Shown here piece after piece: positions 15,592-23,011 of a stretch of 60,413 bases of DNA. The stretch's first letter is position 1. Every line of letters begins with the position of its first letter. Below the pieces are notes generated by a model. That model saw only the letters and a program-made list of their open reading frames with translations. It did no database searches and had not been told where the DNA came from. Both the position numbers and the translations under genes were made by a program. This stretch comes from an uncultured Lachnobacterium sp. (lineage in GTDB: Bacteria; Bacillota; Clostridia; Lachnospirales; Lachnospiraceae), in the NCBI GenBank assembly GCA_900552085.1, contig URYB01000001.1:1-60413 (forward strand), written 5' to 3'.

Positions 15592-17216
15592 ACACCCTCC
15601 TTCCCCACAAGATAGCTGTAATGTGACGTTTGCTGTATTCGAAAGTTGTTCATCTTCTTTTCTACTAGAGTGACAAAACCAAGAAATACCGGCGAATACT
15701 CGTAGGTCGCACAAACCTTTGCATCAACCATGACCCGATCCATCTTAAAATCCTCATACCCTTCCACACTACAGACTGTGGCTTCCTGCATATCCATTGC
15801 CCGCATACAGACTTTCCCATTATTCTGAAAAAACAATAATGCGGCCATATGGCTTTGATAATCGAAACCTGATGCGGATTCCTTTGCCTTGCTCCATCCG
15901 GAAAGCAATGTTGGCAGTTCGGATAAATTCGATGTCCATGTAAGATGTGTTTTGATGACAGGAATTTTTCCACCCTGCAATAACGTCCGCAAATCCAACA
16001 CACTTTCGACAAAAGCCCACGCAGCAAGTATTGCATATTTTACAAATGCAATGATTACCGGATTCAAAGTGAATCCCACCAATGTAACAGCCATGGCAAG
16101 TGCTTCTGCCTGTTTGTCTTCCATAGTTACAATACTGGCCATATTTACAGCCTCTCTTACGGCCATAAGTTCTTTGATTACCGTCCGCAGATTTTCTGCA
16201 TCTTCACTTTTTCCTGCAATCAAATATTCCAATTCATATTTCATGTAATGACCACTTTTTTGATTTGTATAACAGGAAAAATAATTATTAAAGTACTGAT
16301 TCAAAAGCACGTCCGAATACCAGTCATCTGAACCTTCTCGTTGCGCATTCCCTGTTTCTAATGTTCGATGGGAAACGCTACTGTCCAAAGAAATCGCACA
16401 ATTCGACAGTGTCGTATCACTCGGAAGAACAAGCGATAACACACCATTCTTCTTTGCATCTGATACAATATCCAGTAGATTTTCTTCCTCCGCCGATGTC
16501 TCCGTCGCCATCTCAGAGGTCTGTACATCCTTTGATTGAGTGCTTGTTGTCTGTGTTTTTGCACCAGATGTGCCCTTCGTCTTTGGTAATTTCTTCTGTT
16601 TCTTCTGTTTTTTCTGTTCTTCCTGCTTCCTTTGTTCTTCTTCACGAGCCTCTTTGATCGAGTCTCGTGCTCCATCAATACTGTCAGCAGCATCCCCATA
16701 TGAATCTTTTGCATTCTTGATATAATCAAGATTATCATAAATGGTGCGCGCAGTTTCATATGCAAGATTCTCTTTCATATATGCACATACAACTTCCTGA
16801 AATACGACCCCTCCATCATCTGTCATCAACAAAAACTCTTCAAAATTTGCATCTGTCATTTTTGCTGTCAATAGAGATGTTCCTGCGAGCAGAGATTTCT
16901 CTCTGCCCCCAAGATTTACCTCCGTCAGATTTTGCAGCTGTGCCTGTACATTGTTGAATGACAAATCTCCATCCGAATTGACAACTGAGGTTCCAAGTAA
17001 ACGATATTCTTCCCAGAAAGGACTACAATAATTGGCAAATATCGATTCTAGAACAGATTCTGTATTCATCTGTAATGCTTTTCGCACCTCAATTGTTCGG
17101 GAAACTTCCAACATTGTAAAAATAAACTGCGCAATCAACATAAATGACAAAGCGGCAAATACGGTAATGCTTCCTTTATAGTTTTTTCGTTTTGTCTTTA
17201 TGTTTCGTTTTTTCAT
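15588..17216 (-). CDS. DUF5702 protein of the Tad locus
   Basis: A 542-residue protein with an N-terminal TadG-like anchor (YKGSITVFAALSFMLIAQF) and a long extracellular part. A coiled-coil, lysine/glutamine-rich stretch at about residues 185-215 (REEEQRKQEEQKKQKK) leads into a Thr/Ser/Gln linker. A further hydrophobic segment follows near residue 380 (AMAVTLVGFTLNPVIIAFVK). I recognise the DUF5702 type typical of Lachnospiraceae Tad operons. Its role is probably that of TadG, as a pseudopilin or pilus-wall linker. ATG overlaps the Flp stop as TAATG and the stop overlaps the next ATG, so translation is tightly coupled. Confidence 0.82.
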   Translation of the reverse strand: MKKRNIKTKRKNYKGSITVFAALSFMLIAQFIFTMLEVSRTIEVRKALQMNTESVLESIFANYCSPFWEEYRLLGTSVVNSDGDLSFNNVQAQLQNLTEVNLGGREKSLLAGTSLLTAKMTDANFEEFLLMTDDGGVVFQEVVCAYMKENLAYETARTIYDNLDYIKNAKDSYGDAADSIDGARDSIKEAREEEQRKQEEQKKQKKQKKLPKTKGTSGAKTQTTSTQSKDVQTSEMATETSAEEENLLDIVSDAKKNGVLSLVLPSDTTLSNCAISLDSSVSHRTLETGNAQREGSDDWYSDVLLNQYFNNYFSCYTNQKSGHYMKYELEYLIAGKSEDAENLRTVIKELMAVREAVNMASIVTMEDKQAEALAMAVTLVGFTLNPVIIAFVKYAILAAWAFVESVLDLRTLLQGGKIPVIKTHLTWTSNLSELPTLLSGWSKAKESASGFDYQSHMAALLFFQNNGKVCMRAMDMQEATVCSVEGYEDFKMDRVMVDAKVCATYEYSPVFLGFVTLVEKKMNNFRIQQTSHYSYLVGKEGV

Positions 17217-17383
17217 TATACTTTTCCAGAACGTTCTTCAATTGTTTTGAAAATATCGCCCACAACTTTCTTTAATTTATCACGAAAAATGATAACAACA
17301 CCGATTAAAACCACCACGATGAGCACCATTTCCACGACTCCCACACCATCTTCTTCCATTAAAAAATTTTTAAATACTAACAT
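17216..17383 (-). CDS. Flp1-type IVb pilin
   Basis: A 55-codon gene, probably the major Flp pilin. The product starts MLVFKNFLMEEDGVGVVEMV: a short basic leader, then a hydrophobic helix (LIVVVLIGVVIIF), then an amphipathic tail (RDKLKKVVGDIFKTIEERSG). The Glu-rich segment DGVGVVEM resembles the Flp processing region with its conserved Glu. GGAGG lies 7 bases upstream. The stop shares its last base with the ATG of the DUF5702 gene (TAATG). The position between TadC and the TadE/DUF5702 genes supports the call. Confidence 0.85.
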   Translation of the reverse strand: MLVFKNFLMEEDGVGVVEMVLIVVVLIGVVIIFRDKLKKVVGDIFKTIEERSGKV

Positions 17384-17395
17384 AATTTCTCCTCC

Positions 17396-18613
17396 TTATA
17401 TTTGAAATGCAAGCAATGCAGGTGTCATAATAATCGCAAAGACAATTCCAAGCATAAGCAAAAGCGGAAACAGCATCTTTGTCCCGGCTTCTTCCCCCAT
17501 TCGCTTCGCAAGTGCCTTTCTTTCCTCCATGGCACCCTCTGCTTCCTGACTTAATAATTGACAAATTCCACGACTTCCTGTCTGTACGTTCTGTACCAGA
17601 ATGCGAACCAGACGCTGATAAGACCCAACTTCGGTTCTTTCCCCGAATTTCTGATATGCTGCCAACTCGGTTTCTCCATCCTGAATCTCATGATTTGTGT
17701 AAACCATTTCTTCATAGATAAAACGCTTTGGCACTTCCTTTTTCTTCCTCTTGTCGGAATATCGCGCGGAAATTATATTCCATGATTGCTTTAAAGACAT
17801 GCCGGCACCCATTAAAATCAGTAATTTACTGACAACTTCTGAATAATCCAACATCATCTGCTCCTGCCGCTCCTTGCGCTTTGCTTTCTCCCGTTCTATA
17901 CGAACGAAATACAATAAAACAAGAACAATCACCTCAAAGAAAAGCATTTTGATTACCAGATGCCTTTTTGCCTCTGTCCATCGCAGGGAAATACCATTGA
18001 CTTCTTTGGGGAGTGTCAGCAATTGGCTTCCCTCTTTTTTTGCATCCTTATCAATTGCTTCCTGAACATCTTTTAAAATTTTCTCGCTCTCCGATAAGGT
18101 TCTTGGATATACCATAAAAGCAAACACATATTCCTGCTTATAATTTCCACAGGTAAGATGAACAGTCGCCTGCTCCAAAGCACCATTTTGTGGTACTGCC
18201 TCTTCTATAATGACTCCGTCCACATCCACAATCCTGTAGCTGTCTAACGTCCATTCTGCTTTGACCATTCCTTTTTGATATGAAGTCTGCATATTTACCG
18301 GTAAAGTCACTGCATTTTCGTCATCGCCTTCTGCATAAAAAGACTTTGAAATTTCTTCTTTCGCAGCATCAAAATACTGGTCAGCCTCTTCTTTTGTGAC
18401 ATCAGCAGCCGGAACCACAAGTGTATAATCATAATTTTTCACCGCATCGCCTGCATTAAGCTGCAGTTCTACTTCCTGATCATATTCTCCCGGGCTCCCC
18501 CGGATCACCTGATTTTTGCTATTGATGTTCTGCTCAGACGCTTCAACATAGCCTGCCAGAAAGAGCAACAGTACACATACAATTGCAATTTCCACGCATT
18601 TTTTCTTTTGCAA
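17396..18613 (-). CDS. TadC-like inner-membrane protein with extra N-terminal domain
   Basis: A 405-residue protein. The C-terminal half is a T2SS-F/TadC domain (LLILMGAGMSLKQSWNIISARY, LVRILVQNVQTGSRGICQLL) with terminal membrane helices (LFPLLLMLGIVFAIIM). Unlike classical TadC it carries a signal-like N-terminus (IAIVCVLLLFLAGYVEA) and about 180 extracellular residues before the first cytoplasmic part. ATG 18631 abuts its AAAAGGAGA, leaving no spacer. TTG 18613 lies 7 bases after AAGGGGG and opens into the signal sequence, so I prefer TTG. It works with TadB as the platform of the pilus machine. Confidence 0.85.
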   Translation of the reverse strand: MQKKKCVEIAIVCVLLLFLAGYVEASEQNINSKNQVIRGSPGEYDQEVELQLNAGDAVKNYDYTLVVPAADVTKEEADQYFDAAKEEISKSFYAEGDDENAVTLPVNMQTSYQKGMVKAEWTLDSYRIVDVDGVIIEEAVPQNGALEQATVHLTCGNYKQEYVFAFMVYPRTLSESEKILKDVQEAIDKDAKKEGSQLLTLPKEVNGISLRWTEAKRHLVIKMLFFEVIVLVLLYFVRIEREKAKRKERQEQMMLDYSEVVSKLLILMGAGMSLKQSWNIISARYSDKRKKKEVPKRFIYEEMVYTNHEIQDGETELAAYQKFGERTEVGSYQRLVRILVQNVQTGSRGICQLLSQEAEGAMEERKALAKRMGEEAGTKMLFPLLLMLGIVFAIIMTPALLAFQI

Positions 18614-18649
18614 TAAAATTCCCCCTTCCATTCTCCTTTTTCAATCTAT

Positions 18650-19387
18650 TTACATATGTATTGCGAGAATGCGATTTGCCAGCACAATGGCACCTGCATA
18701 GGCCGCCAGACACCCCGTCATAAATAAAATTCCTGTGGGATTCCCATACATACTGTCCAACATATCTGCCGATGTAAGTTTCAGATAGGCCAGGATCAAT
18801 ATCGGAATAAAGTTCATTACCTTTTGTTCCAATTTGCGGGATGCCACCAAAACCTGAATTTCCCGTTCAGTTTCATAACGCATGCGCATATGTGCTTCCG
18901 TTCCTTTTATGATGGTTTCAAAATTACCTCCACTTCGCTTTGCAAACGAAAACACTTCCGAAAAACTTGCAATATCTGCATTTCCTGATCGCATAGCAAA
19001 ATCTTCCAGCAAGCTTTCTATCGGCATGTTGTATCGCACAGACTGGTTCATTTGGACAAGTTCCTGATACATCGCGGCATCTTCCCCATATAATTCCTTC
19101 ATCTCTTTTTCTGCTTCTCTCCATGCATTCTCTATGGAACAGCCTGCCAGAAGTGCAGCACTGATTGTTCGAAGTGTATCTAAAAATTCTTTTGCCAATC
19201 TGCTTTGTACTTCCTCTTTCCCTTTTGCCATTGCACTTCTATAAAAGAAAACGAATAGTAACGGAATCAACAAAAGTCCCAGCCAGTGATCATAAAATAA
19301 ATATGCAATGACCACTCCAATTCCAATCGACAACAAAAGACACTTTCCTTTTTCTTTCCATGTTAATTTATACTGTCTGTAATCCAT
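18650..19387 (-). CDS. tadB: TadB-like platform protein
   Basis: A 245-residue T2SS-F family membrane protein. Two N-terminal helices (CLLLSIGIGVVIAYLFY, LGLLLIPLLFVFFY) are followed by the cytoplasmic helical domain (LAKEFLDTLRTISAALLAGC, FSEVFSFAKRSGGNFETII) and C-terminal helices (FIPILILAYLKL, LFMTGCLAAYAGAI). Members form the inner-membrane platform on which the TadA ATPase acts. Its start overlaps the tadA gene by 20 bp and uses AAGGGA as ribosome binding site. Confidence 0.9.
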   Translation of the reverse strand: MDYRQYKLTWKEKGKCLLLSIGIGVVIAYLFYDHWLGLLLIPLLFVFFYRSAMAKGKEEVQSRLAKEFLDTLRTISAALLAGCSIENAWREAEKEMKELYGEDAAMYQELVQMNQSVRYNMPIESLLEDFAMRSGNADIASFSEVFSFAKRSGGNFETIIKGTEAHMRMRYETEREIQVLVASRKLEQKVMNFIPILILAYLKLTSADMLDSMYGNPTGILFMTGCLAAYAGAIVLANRILAIHM

Positions 19388-20606
19388 GCATAATCCCTTC
19401 CCTGATTGCTATATCCTCCAGACCTGACATTATAAGTTTGTTTGTACACTTCAATTTTTCCATCGCAACAAGCGCGCTTTTATCCCCATCCTGTTGCAGC
19501 TGATACAGCGGAGACAACAATATTTCCCCATCACGGAACCCGGTCACCTCGGTGATCTCAAGAACCTTCCGGCTGCGATCCGGTAATCTTCCAAGGTGCA
19601 CAATAACATCAATTCCTGATGCGATCTGCTGCCGGATTGCCTGCAATGGTAAATCCATTCCCATCAGCACCATCATTTCCAAACGGCTTAAAATATCACG
19701 GCTGGAATTTCCATGCGCCGTTGAAAGTCCCCCATCATGGCCAGTATTTAAAGCCTGCAACATATCAAAAGCCTCTGCCCCCCGGCACTCTCCAACAATA
19801 ATCCGGTCGGGGCGCATACGTAACGCACTCCGTATCAGATCTCGAATCGTCACCGGCATAACACCTTCCATATTTGCGTTCCGAGTCTCCAGACGCACAA
19901 GGTTATGGATTCCCTGTATCTGCAACTCTGCAGAATCTTCAATTGTAATTACTCTTTCATCCTCTGGGATATATTGCGATAATGCATTAAGAAATGTTGT
20001 TTTGCCGGAACTTGTCCCTCCGGAAATCAACAGACTGTATTTTGCCTGTACCAGATATTTAAGGAAATCAGCAGCTTCTTTTGAAATAGCCCCTTTTTCA
20101 ATCAATGTCTCCATATCCAGCGGATGTTCCGGAAATTTACGTATTGTAATTGCCGAACCATCCAGTGAAATTGGCGATAAGACAATATTTACACGGGAAC
20201 CATCACTCAAACGTGTATCCACAATGGGATTGGACAAATTGACCACTCGATTATGCCTGCCTACGATCTGCTGGATAATATCCTGCATCTTCTCTTCACT
20301 GGCAAAACTCTGCTCCCATTTATGAACACACCCAAATTTCTCGTAAAAAATATTCTGTGGTCCATTCACCATAATCTCGGATACTTCCGGGTCGTCCACC
20401 AGATCCTGTAACGCATCCAATTTTCGCAGTGAGTTGAAAACCTGTTGTTCGATCCGCACTCTTTCCCGGAGGGAAATAATCATTCCCTGTAACATCTGTG
20501 CCGTCTCTTCCGCTATAAATTCTTCGATCTCCTCATCGAGCATATCGCGGGACAGATCCATTCTTTGAAGGACCCTGGCTCTGATCTGGCTTATGTACTC
20601 ATCCAA
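19368..20606 (-). CDS. tadA: TadA/CpaF pilus assembly ATPase
   Basis: Powers Tad pilus assembly and possibly retraction by ATP hydrolysis at the membrane. The 412 residues show the N-terminal domain with EIMVNGPQNIFYEK, then the secretion-ATPase core with Walker A GGTSSGKT at residues 196-203, the Asp box DERVITIEDSAELQI, Walker B region RPDRIIVGECRGAEAFDML and the His box NTGHDGGLSTAHGN. Length and motifs are normal. The start is TTG 20606 after GGTGAG, overlapping the TadZ-like stop by 8 bp. Assignment is secure. Confidence 0.94.
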   Translation of the reverse strand: MDEYISQIRARVLQRMDLSRDMLDEEIEEFIAEETAQMLQGMIISLRERVRIEQQVFNSLRKLDALQDLVDDPEVSEIMVNGPQNIFYEKFGCVHKWEQSFASEEKMQDIIQQIVGRHNRVVNLSNPIVDTRLSDGSRVNIVLSPISLDGSAITIRKFPEHPLDMETLIEKGAISKEAADFLKYLVQAKYSLLISGGTSSGKTTFLNALSQYIPEDERVITIEDSAELQIQGIHNLVRLETRNANMEGVMPVTIRDLIRSALRMRPDRIIVGECRGAEAFDMLQALNTGHDGGLSTAHGNSSRDILSRLEMMVLMGMDLPLQAIRQQIASGIDVIVHLGRLPDRSRKVLEITEVTGFRDGEILLSPLYQLQQDGDKSALVAMEKLKCTNKLIMSGLEDIAIREGIMHGLQTV

Positions 20607-21612
20607 CAGATCTCACCCCCGGCATCAGATTTCGAATCCGGTCCCCGAACTCATTCCATTTCCATTGTTCCACAAGACGCTCACAGGATACGACCGGTGC
20701 TGCCATCAAAGGAATTTCCACACTCTGAATTTTCTGCCGAACCCGTTCTAACTCTCTCTGGTCAAGTTCCTCATAAAATTCCTTTTCTCTCCATTGTCCA
20801 ATCCCTCCCCGGCTTTTCATAAGATAAATCTCCTGACAAATGCCAAGTGTCTCGAAAAATCCGACAAAGCGTGTTCCAAAATTTAAAACAATCGTCTCAT
20901 ACCCCATTTCTTTTGCAAGGATATGAAATAATTTCTGATAGGTTTTCATCTGTGCTTCACATAGACATTCGGTATTGTACACCGGATAGGCTACATCGAT
21001 ATTTTCCAGGTGAGAGATGCAGGAAACCAAACGGTTCGTAGCATATCTTCCCTTCTCTGCCATCACCAGCAATTCCTCCAAACCCATTCTGCAATCTGCT
21101 CCCACCAATTGTGAGATTCCACTGTTCTCCTGCAGATCCAATAACAAAACCTTTTCCTGTTCCCCGACCAGTGTTGCGAGCGTAACCGCAAATGGAAGCT
21201 GATATTCATTCTCTGCAAGAGAATATACCCCTAAAATCTGTGCTTTTCCCGGCAGGCGATCTCCTTGACAGACACATTGTATTTCTTCGCCCACCTGTTT
21301 TAATATTTCGTCCACAATACGATTTACTTCCTGATATCGTTCCACCCAATACACGCCTCCTTCCTCTTGCTTTTCTGTATCTTCTTTGCTGTCATACAGG
21401 CATACCACTGGATTTTCCCCACCCCAGCTTTCTGCATTTTTCACATCATCCATCAACACGATATCATAAGATTTCCTGTCCCTCTTTAATTCCGCATTCT
21501 CTGAATAAATATGCAGTTCTACCTGTTCCTGATAATGATTCATTATGCAGTTCGTAAATCGTAAACTGTATTCACTGTCCCCAATGCAAAGTCCTAAACG
21601 AACTTTCTTCAT
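20599..21612 (-). CDS. TadZ/CpaE-like protein with degenerate P-loop
   Basis: A 337-residue protein at the TadZ position of the operon. Residues 1-110 look like an atypical receiver domain (KKVRLGLCIGDSEYSLRF, SYDIVLMDDVKN). From about residue 125 there is a MinD/ParA-like fold (ILGVYSLAENEYQLPFAVTL, KVLLLDLQENSGISQLVG, YETIVLNFGTRF). The Walker A lysines and GKST signature are absent, so ATP binding is doubtful. TadZ localises the Tad machinery in other bacteria (family knowledge). The two C-terminal domains of the kinase gene at 27573 share the same degenerate-P-loop style. Confidence 0.75.
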   Translation of the reverse strand: MKKVRLGLCIGDSEYSLRFTNCIMNHYQEQVELHIYSENAELKRDRKSYDIVLMDDVKNAESWGGENPVVCLYDSKEDTEKQEEGGVYWVERYQEVNRIVDEILKQVGEEIQCVCQGDRLPGKAQILGVYSLAENEYQLPFAVTLATLVGEQEKVLLLDLQENSGISQLVGADCRMGLEELLVMAEKGRYATNRLVSCISHLENIDVAYPVYNTECLCEAQMKTYQKLFHILAKEMGYETIVLNFGTRFVGFFETLGICQEIYLMKSRGGIGQWREKEFYEELDQRELERVRQKIQSVEIPLMAAPVVSCERLVEQWKWNEFGDRIRNLMPGVRSVG

Positions 21613-21637
21613 AGCTTCTCCTTTCCAACTGTATCTG

Positions 21638-22162
21638 CTACATATACATGCGAACTCTCACAACCATGAACCCCAAAAGAATTGCCACCGAAAAATGTAT
21701 CAGGTTTTCTTTCTGAGCCATACTTTTTCGATACGACATAAAATTTCCATGTAAGAGTTCCCGAATAAACACACTGCCTTTGAATAAACTGAACTGCAAA
21801 TTGCGATTATACAACATCTTCCCAACAGAGATAATCGCTCCCACCAGCAATGCAGCAAGTATACAGTCTGTCAACGTTTTAAAATTTGTAAATCCACCTA
21901 TTACGGAAAAAAGTTTGATGTCCCCGGCTCCCAAAATACCGAGAACGTATAAAAGATATAAAATGATAACCGGAAATGATATATTCCAAAGAATATAGAT
22001 GATCTGTGGTACTCCGCCTATTGATATACCAAATGCGATCGAACAAAACAGTCCCATGAGAATCAGCCGGTTACTGATCTTCATGCACATAAAATCCTGA
22101 ATCACTGCAGTAAATAAAATCATGTACAGTGTCAGTATGGATGCTGTCTGCATCTCATTCAA
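21638..22162 (-). CDS. A24-family prepilin peptidase, first gene of Tad operon
   Basis: A 174-residue polytopic TadV/CpaA-type peptidase. Catalytic aspartates are seen in AVIQDFMCMKISNRL (about residue 22) and GAGDIKLFSVIGG (about residue 80). TTG 22162 follows AGAGGTGA with 7 bases spacing, and ATG 22153 is the alternative. It is the promoter-proximal gene of the pilus operon, with a perfect consensus promoter 30 bp upstream. A second A24 peptidase lies at 14258-14704. Confidence 0.88.
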   Translation of the reverse strand: MNEMQTASILTLYMILFTAVIQDFMCMKISNRLILMGLFCSIAFGISIGGVPQIIYILWNISFPVIILYLLYVLGILGAGDIKLFSVIGGFTNFKTLTDCILAALLVGAIISVGKMLYNRNLQFSLFKGSVFIRELLHGNFMSYRKSMAQKENLIHFSVAILLGFMVVRVRMYM

Positions 22163-22191
22163 ATTGCATCACCTCTTTTGTTGTAAGTCGG

Positions 22192-22220
22192 ATTATAGCA
22201 ATGACTATTTTATTTGTCAA
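22192..22220 (-). promoter_or_regulatory. SigA promoter of the Tad pilus operon
   Basis: Minus-strand TTGACA (22215-22220), exactly 17 bp, TATAAT (22192-22197): a full consensus match 30 bp before the first Tad gene. An AT-rich upstream tract (22221-22250) could act as an UP element. No operator repeat was seen, so pilus expression seems driven from a strong vegetative promoter. Confidence 0.88.
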
Positions 22221-22244
22221 GAAAAAATTTTTATAAATATTTTT

Positions 22245-22274
22245 TTGTATAACTTTTCCATTTTTGCTTATACT
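22245..22274 (+). promoter_or_regulatory. probable promoter of the DUF2508 gene
   Basis: TTGTAT (22245-22250), 18-bp spacer, TATACT (22269-22274), giving a start point about 7 bases later. It is divergent from the Tad promoter. Its -10 box overlaps the TTG at 22264, which therefore cannot be the translation start. Confidence 0.55.
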
Positions 22275-22308
22275 TGTAAAAAGGGCATTTAGGAAAGCAG
22301 GTGATTTT

Positions 22309-22542
22309 TTGAAACTTTTTAAGGCAACACCCGAACCCCCGAGCGGTTATGACATGCTGATCGACAGCCTCCACCAGACAAGCGCCGATTTACAAATTGT
22401 ATATGAAAATCTACAAAATGTAGTAGAGCCTGATTTGATTGACTACTATATCTACCAGGCAAAAGCCGTCCAGATGCGATACAAATTTTTGCTTGGATGT
22501 GTAAAAAAATTAGAGGATTCTTACACGAAGAATCCTCTCTGA
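22309..22542 (+). CDS. small DUF2508 (YaaL-like) protein
   Basis: A 77-residue protein beginning (M)KLFKATPEPPSGYDMLIDSL. The C-terminal helix pair with QAKAVQMRYKFLLGCVKK recalls YaaL/DUF2508 proteins (AEAKYFFLLREA pattern in Bacillus). Function unknown. TTG 22309 sits 4 bases after AGGTGA; an upstream TTG at 22264 is inside the promoter. The gene overlaps fliS tail to tail by 22 bp, and the fliS terminator hairpin lies inside both coding sequences. There is no signal peptide. Confidence 0.65.
   Translation: MKLFKATPEPPSGYDMLIDSLHQTSADLQIVYENLQNVVEPDLIDYYIYQAKAVQMRYKFLLGCVKKLEDSYTKNPL
22503..22538 (-). terminator. terminator of fliS embedded in two coding sequences
   Basis: AGAGGATTCTT (22512-22522) and AAGAATCCTCT (22528-22538) form a perfect 11-bp stem around a 5-base loop. 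On the minus strand it is followed by AATTTTTTTAC (22503-22511). The hairpin lies within the last codons of both fliS (minus) and the DUF2508 gene (plus). The T-tract encodes Lys-Lys of the plus-strand protein. Confidence 0.85.
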
Positions 22543-22994
22543 TCATCATCCATATAATTTTCGTTTAACGAGGCGCGACCATACGTCATACCTGCATAAA
22601 CCTGCTGCGTATTACGCATCAATGGTTCGCTGGTGTCCTGTCTGGCAACTTCCACGAAGGAGCCATACAGGCGTCGCAGAATTTTTTCTGCTTCCATCAA
22701 TCCATCCAACCGGTTTTCATACATGGTGCGTGCAAGCTGGTTTTTGCAAAACACATAAAGTGAATGCAGATTTTTTGACAATGGATACGCAAAATTCAGA
22801 CTGTGAATCAGCTCATCCAACACATTCTGCGCTCTGCGGATTGCCACTTTCATCTGTTCGTGACTGTCCGTTTCATAAGCCTCCTTTGCATCATCGAGAT
22901 ATGCAAACAGAATATCATAAATGATCACAATCATTTCCCCTGCATTACATTGACTGAGACGCCGGGTAAAGTCCTGTTTTAACTCGTTTTTCAT
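22521..22994 (-). CDS. fliS: flagellin chaperone FliS
   Basis: Binds newly made flagellin in the cytoplasm and delivers it for flagellar export. The 157 residues match FliS: CNAGEMIVIIYDILFAYLDD, VAIRRAQNVLDELIHSLNF and the helix LHSLYVFCKNQLARTMYENR. The C-terminus is about 25 residues longer than in Bacillus FliS and holds NTQQVYAGMTYGRASLNENY. It starts 17 bp downstream of flagellin with GGAGG upstream, so it forms a flagellin-fliS operon under the sigma-28 promoter. It ends inside the convergent DUF2508 gene. Confidence 0.92.
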   Translation of the reverse strand: MKNELKQDFTRRLSQCNAGEMIVIIYDILFAYLDDAKEAYETDSHEQMKVAIRRAQNVLDELIHSLNFAYPLSKNLHSLYVFCKNQLARTMYENRLDGLMEAEKILRRLYGSFVEVARQDTSEPLMRNTQQVYAGMTYGRASLNENYMDDDQRGFFV

Positions 22995-23011
22995 TCTTTT
23001 TCAGCCTCCAA

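Noticed and set aside
22264..22308. Longer DUF2508 protein starting at TTG 22264
   Set aside because: The codon overlaps the -10 box of the likely promoter and lacks an RBS; TTG 22309 follows AGGTGA.
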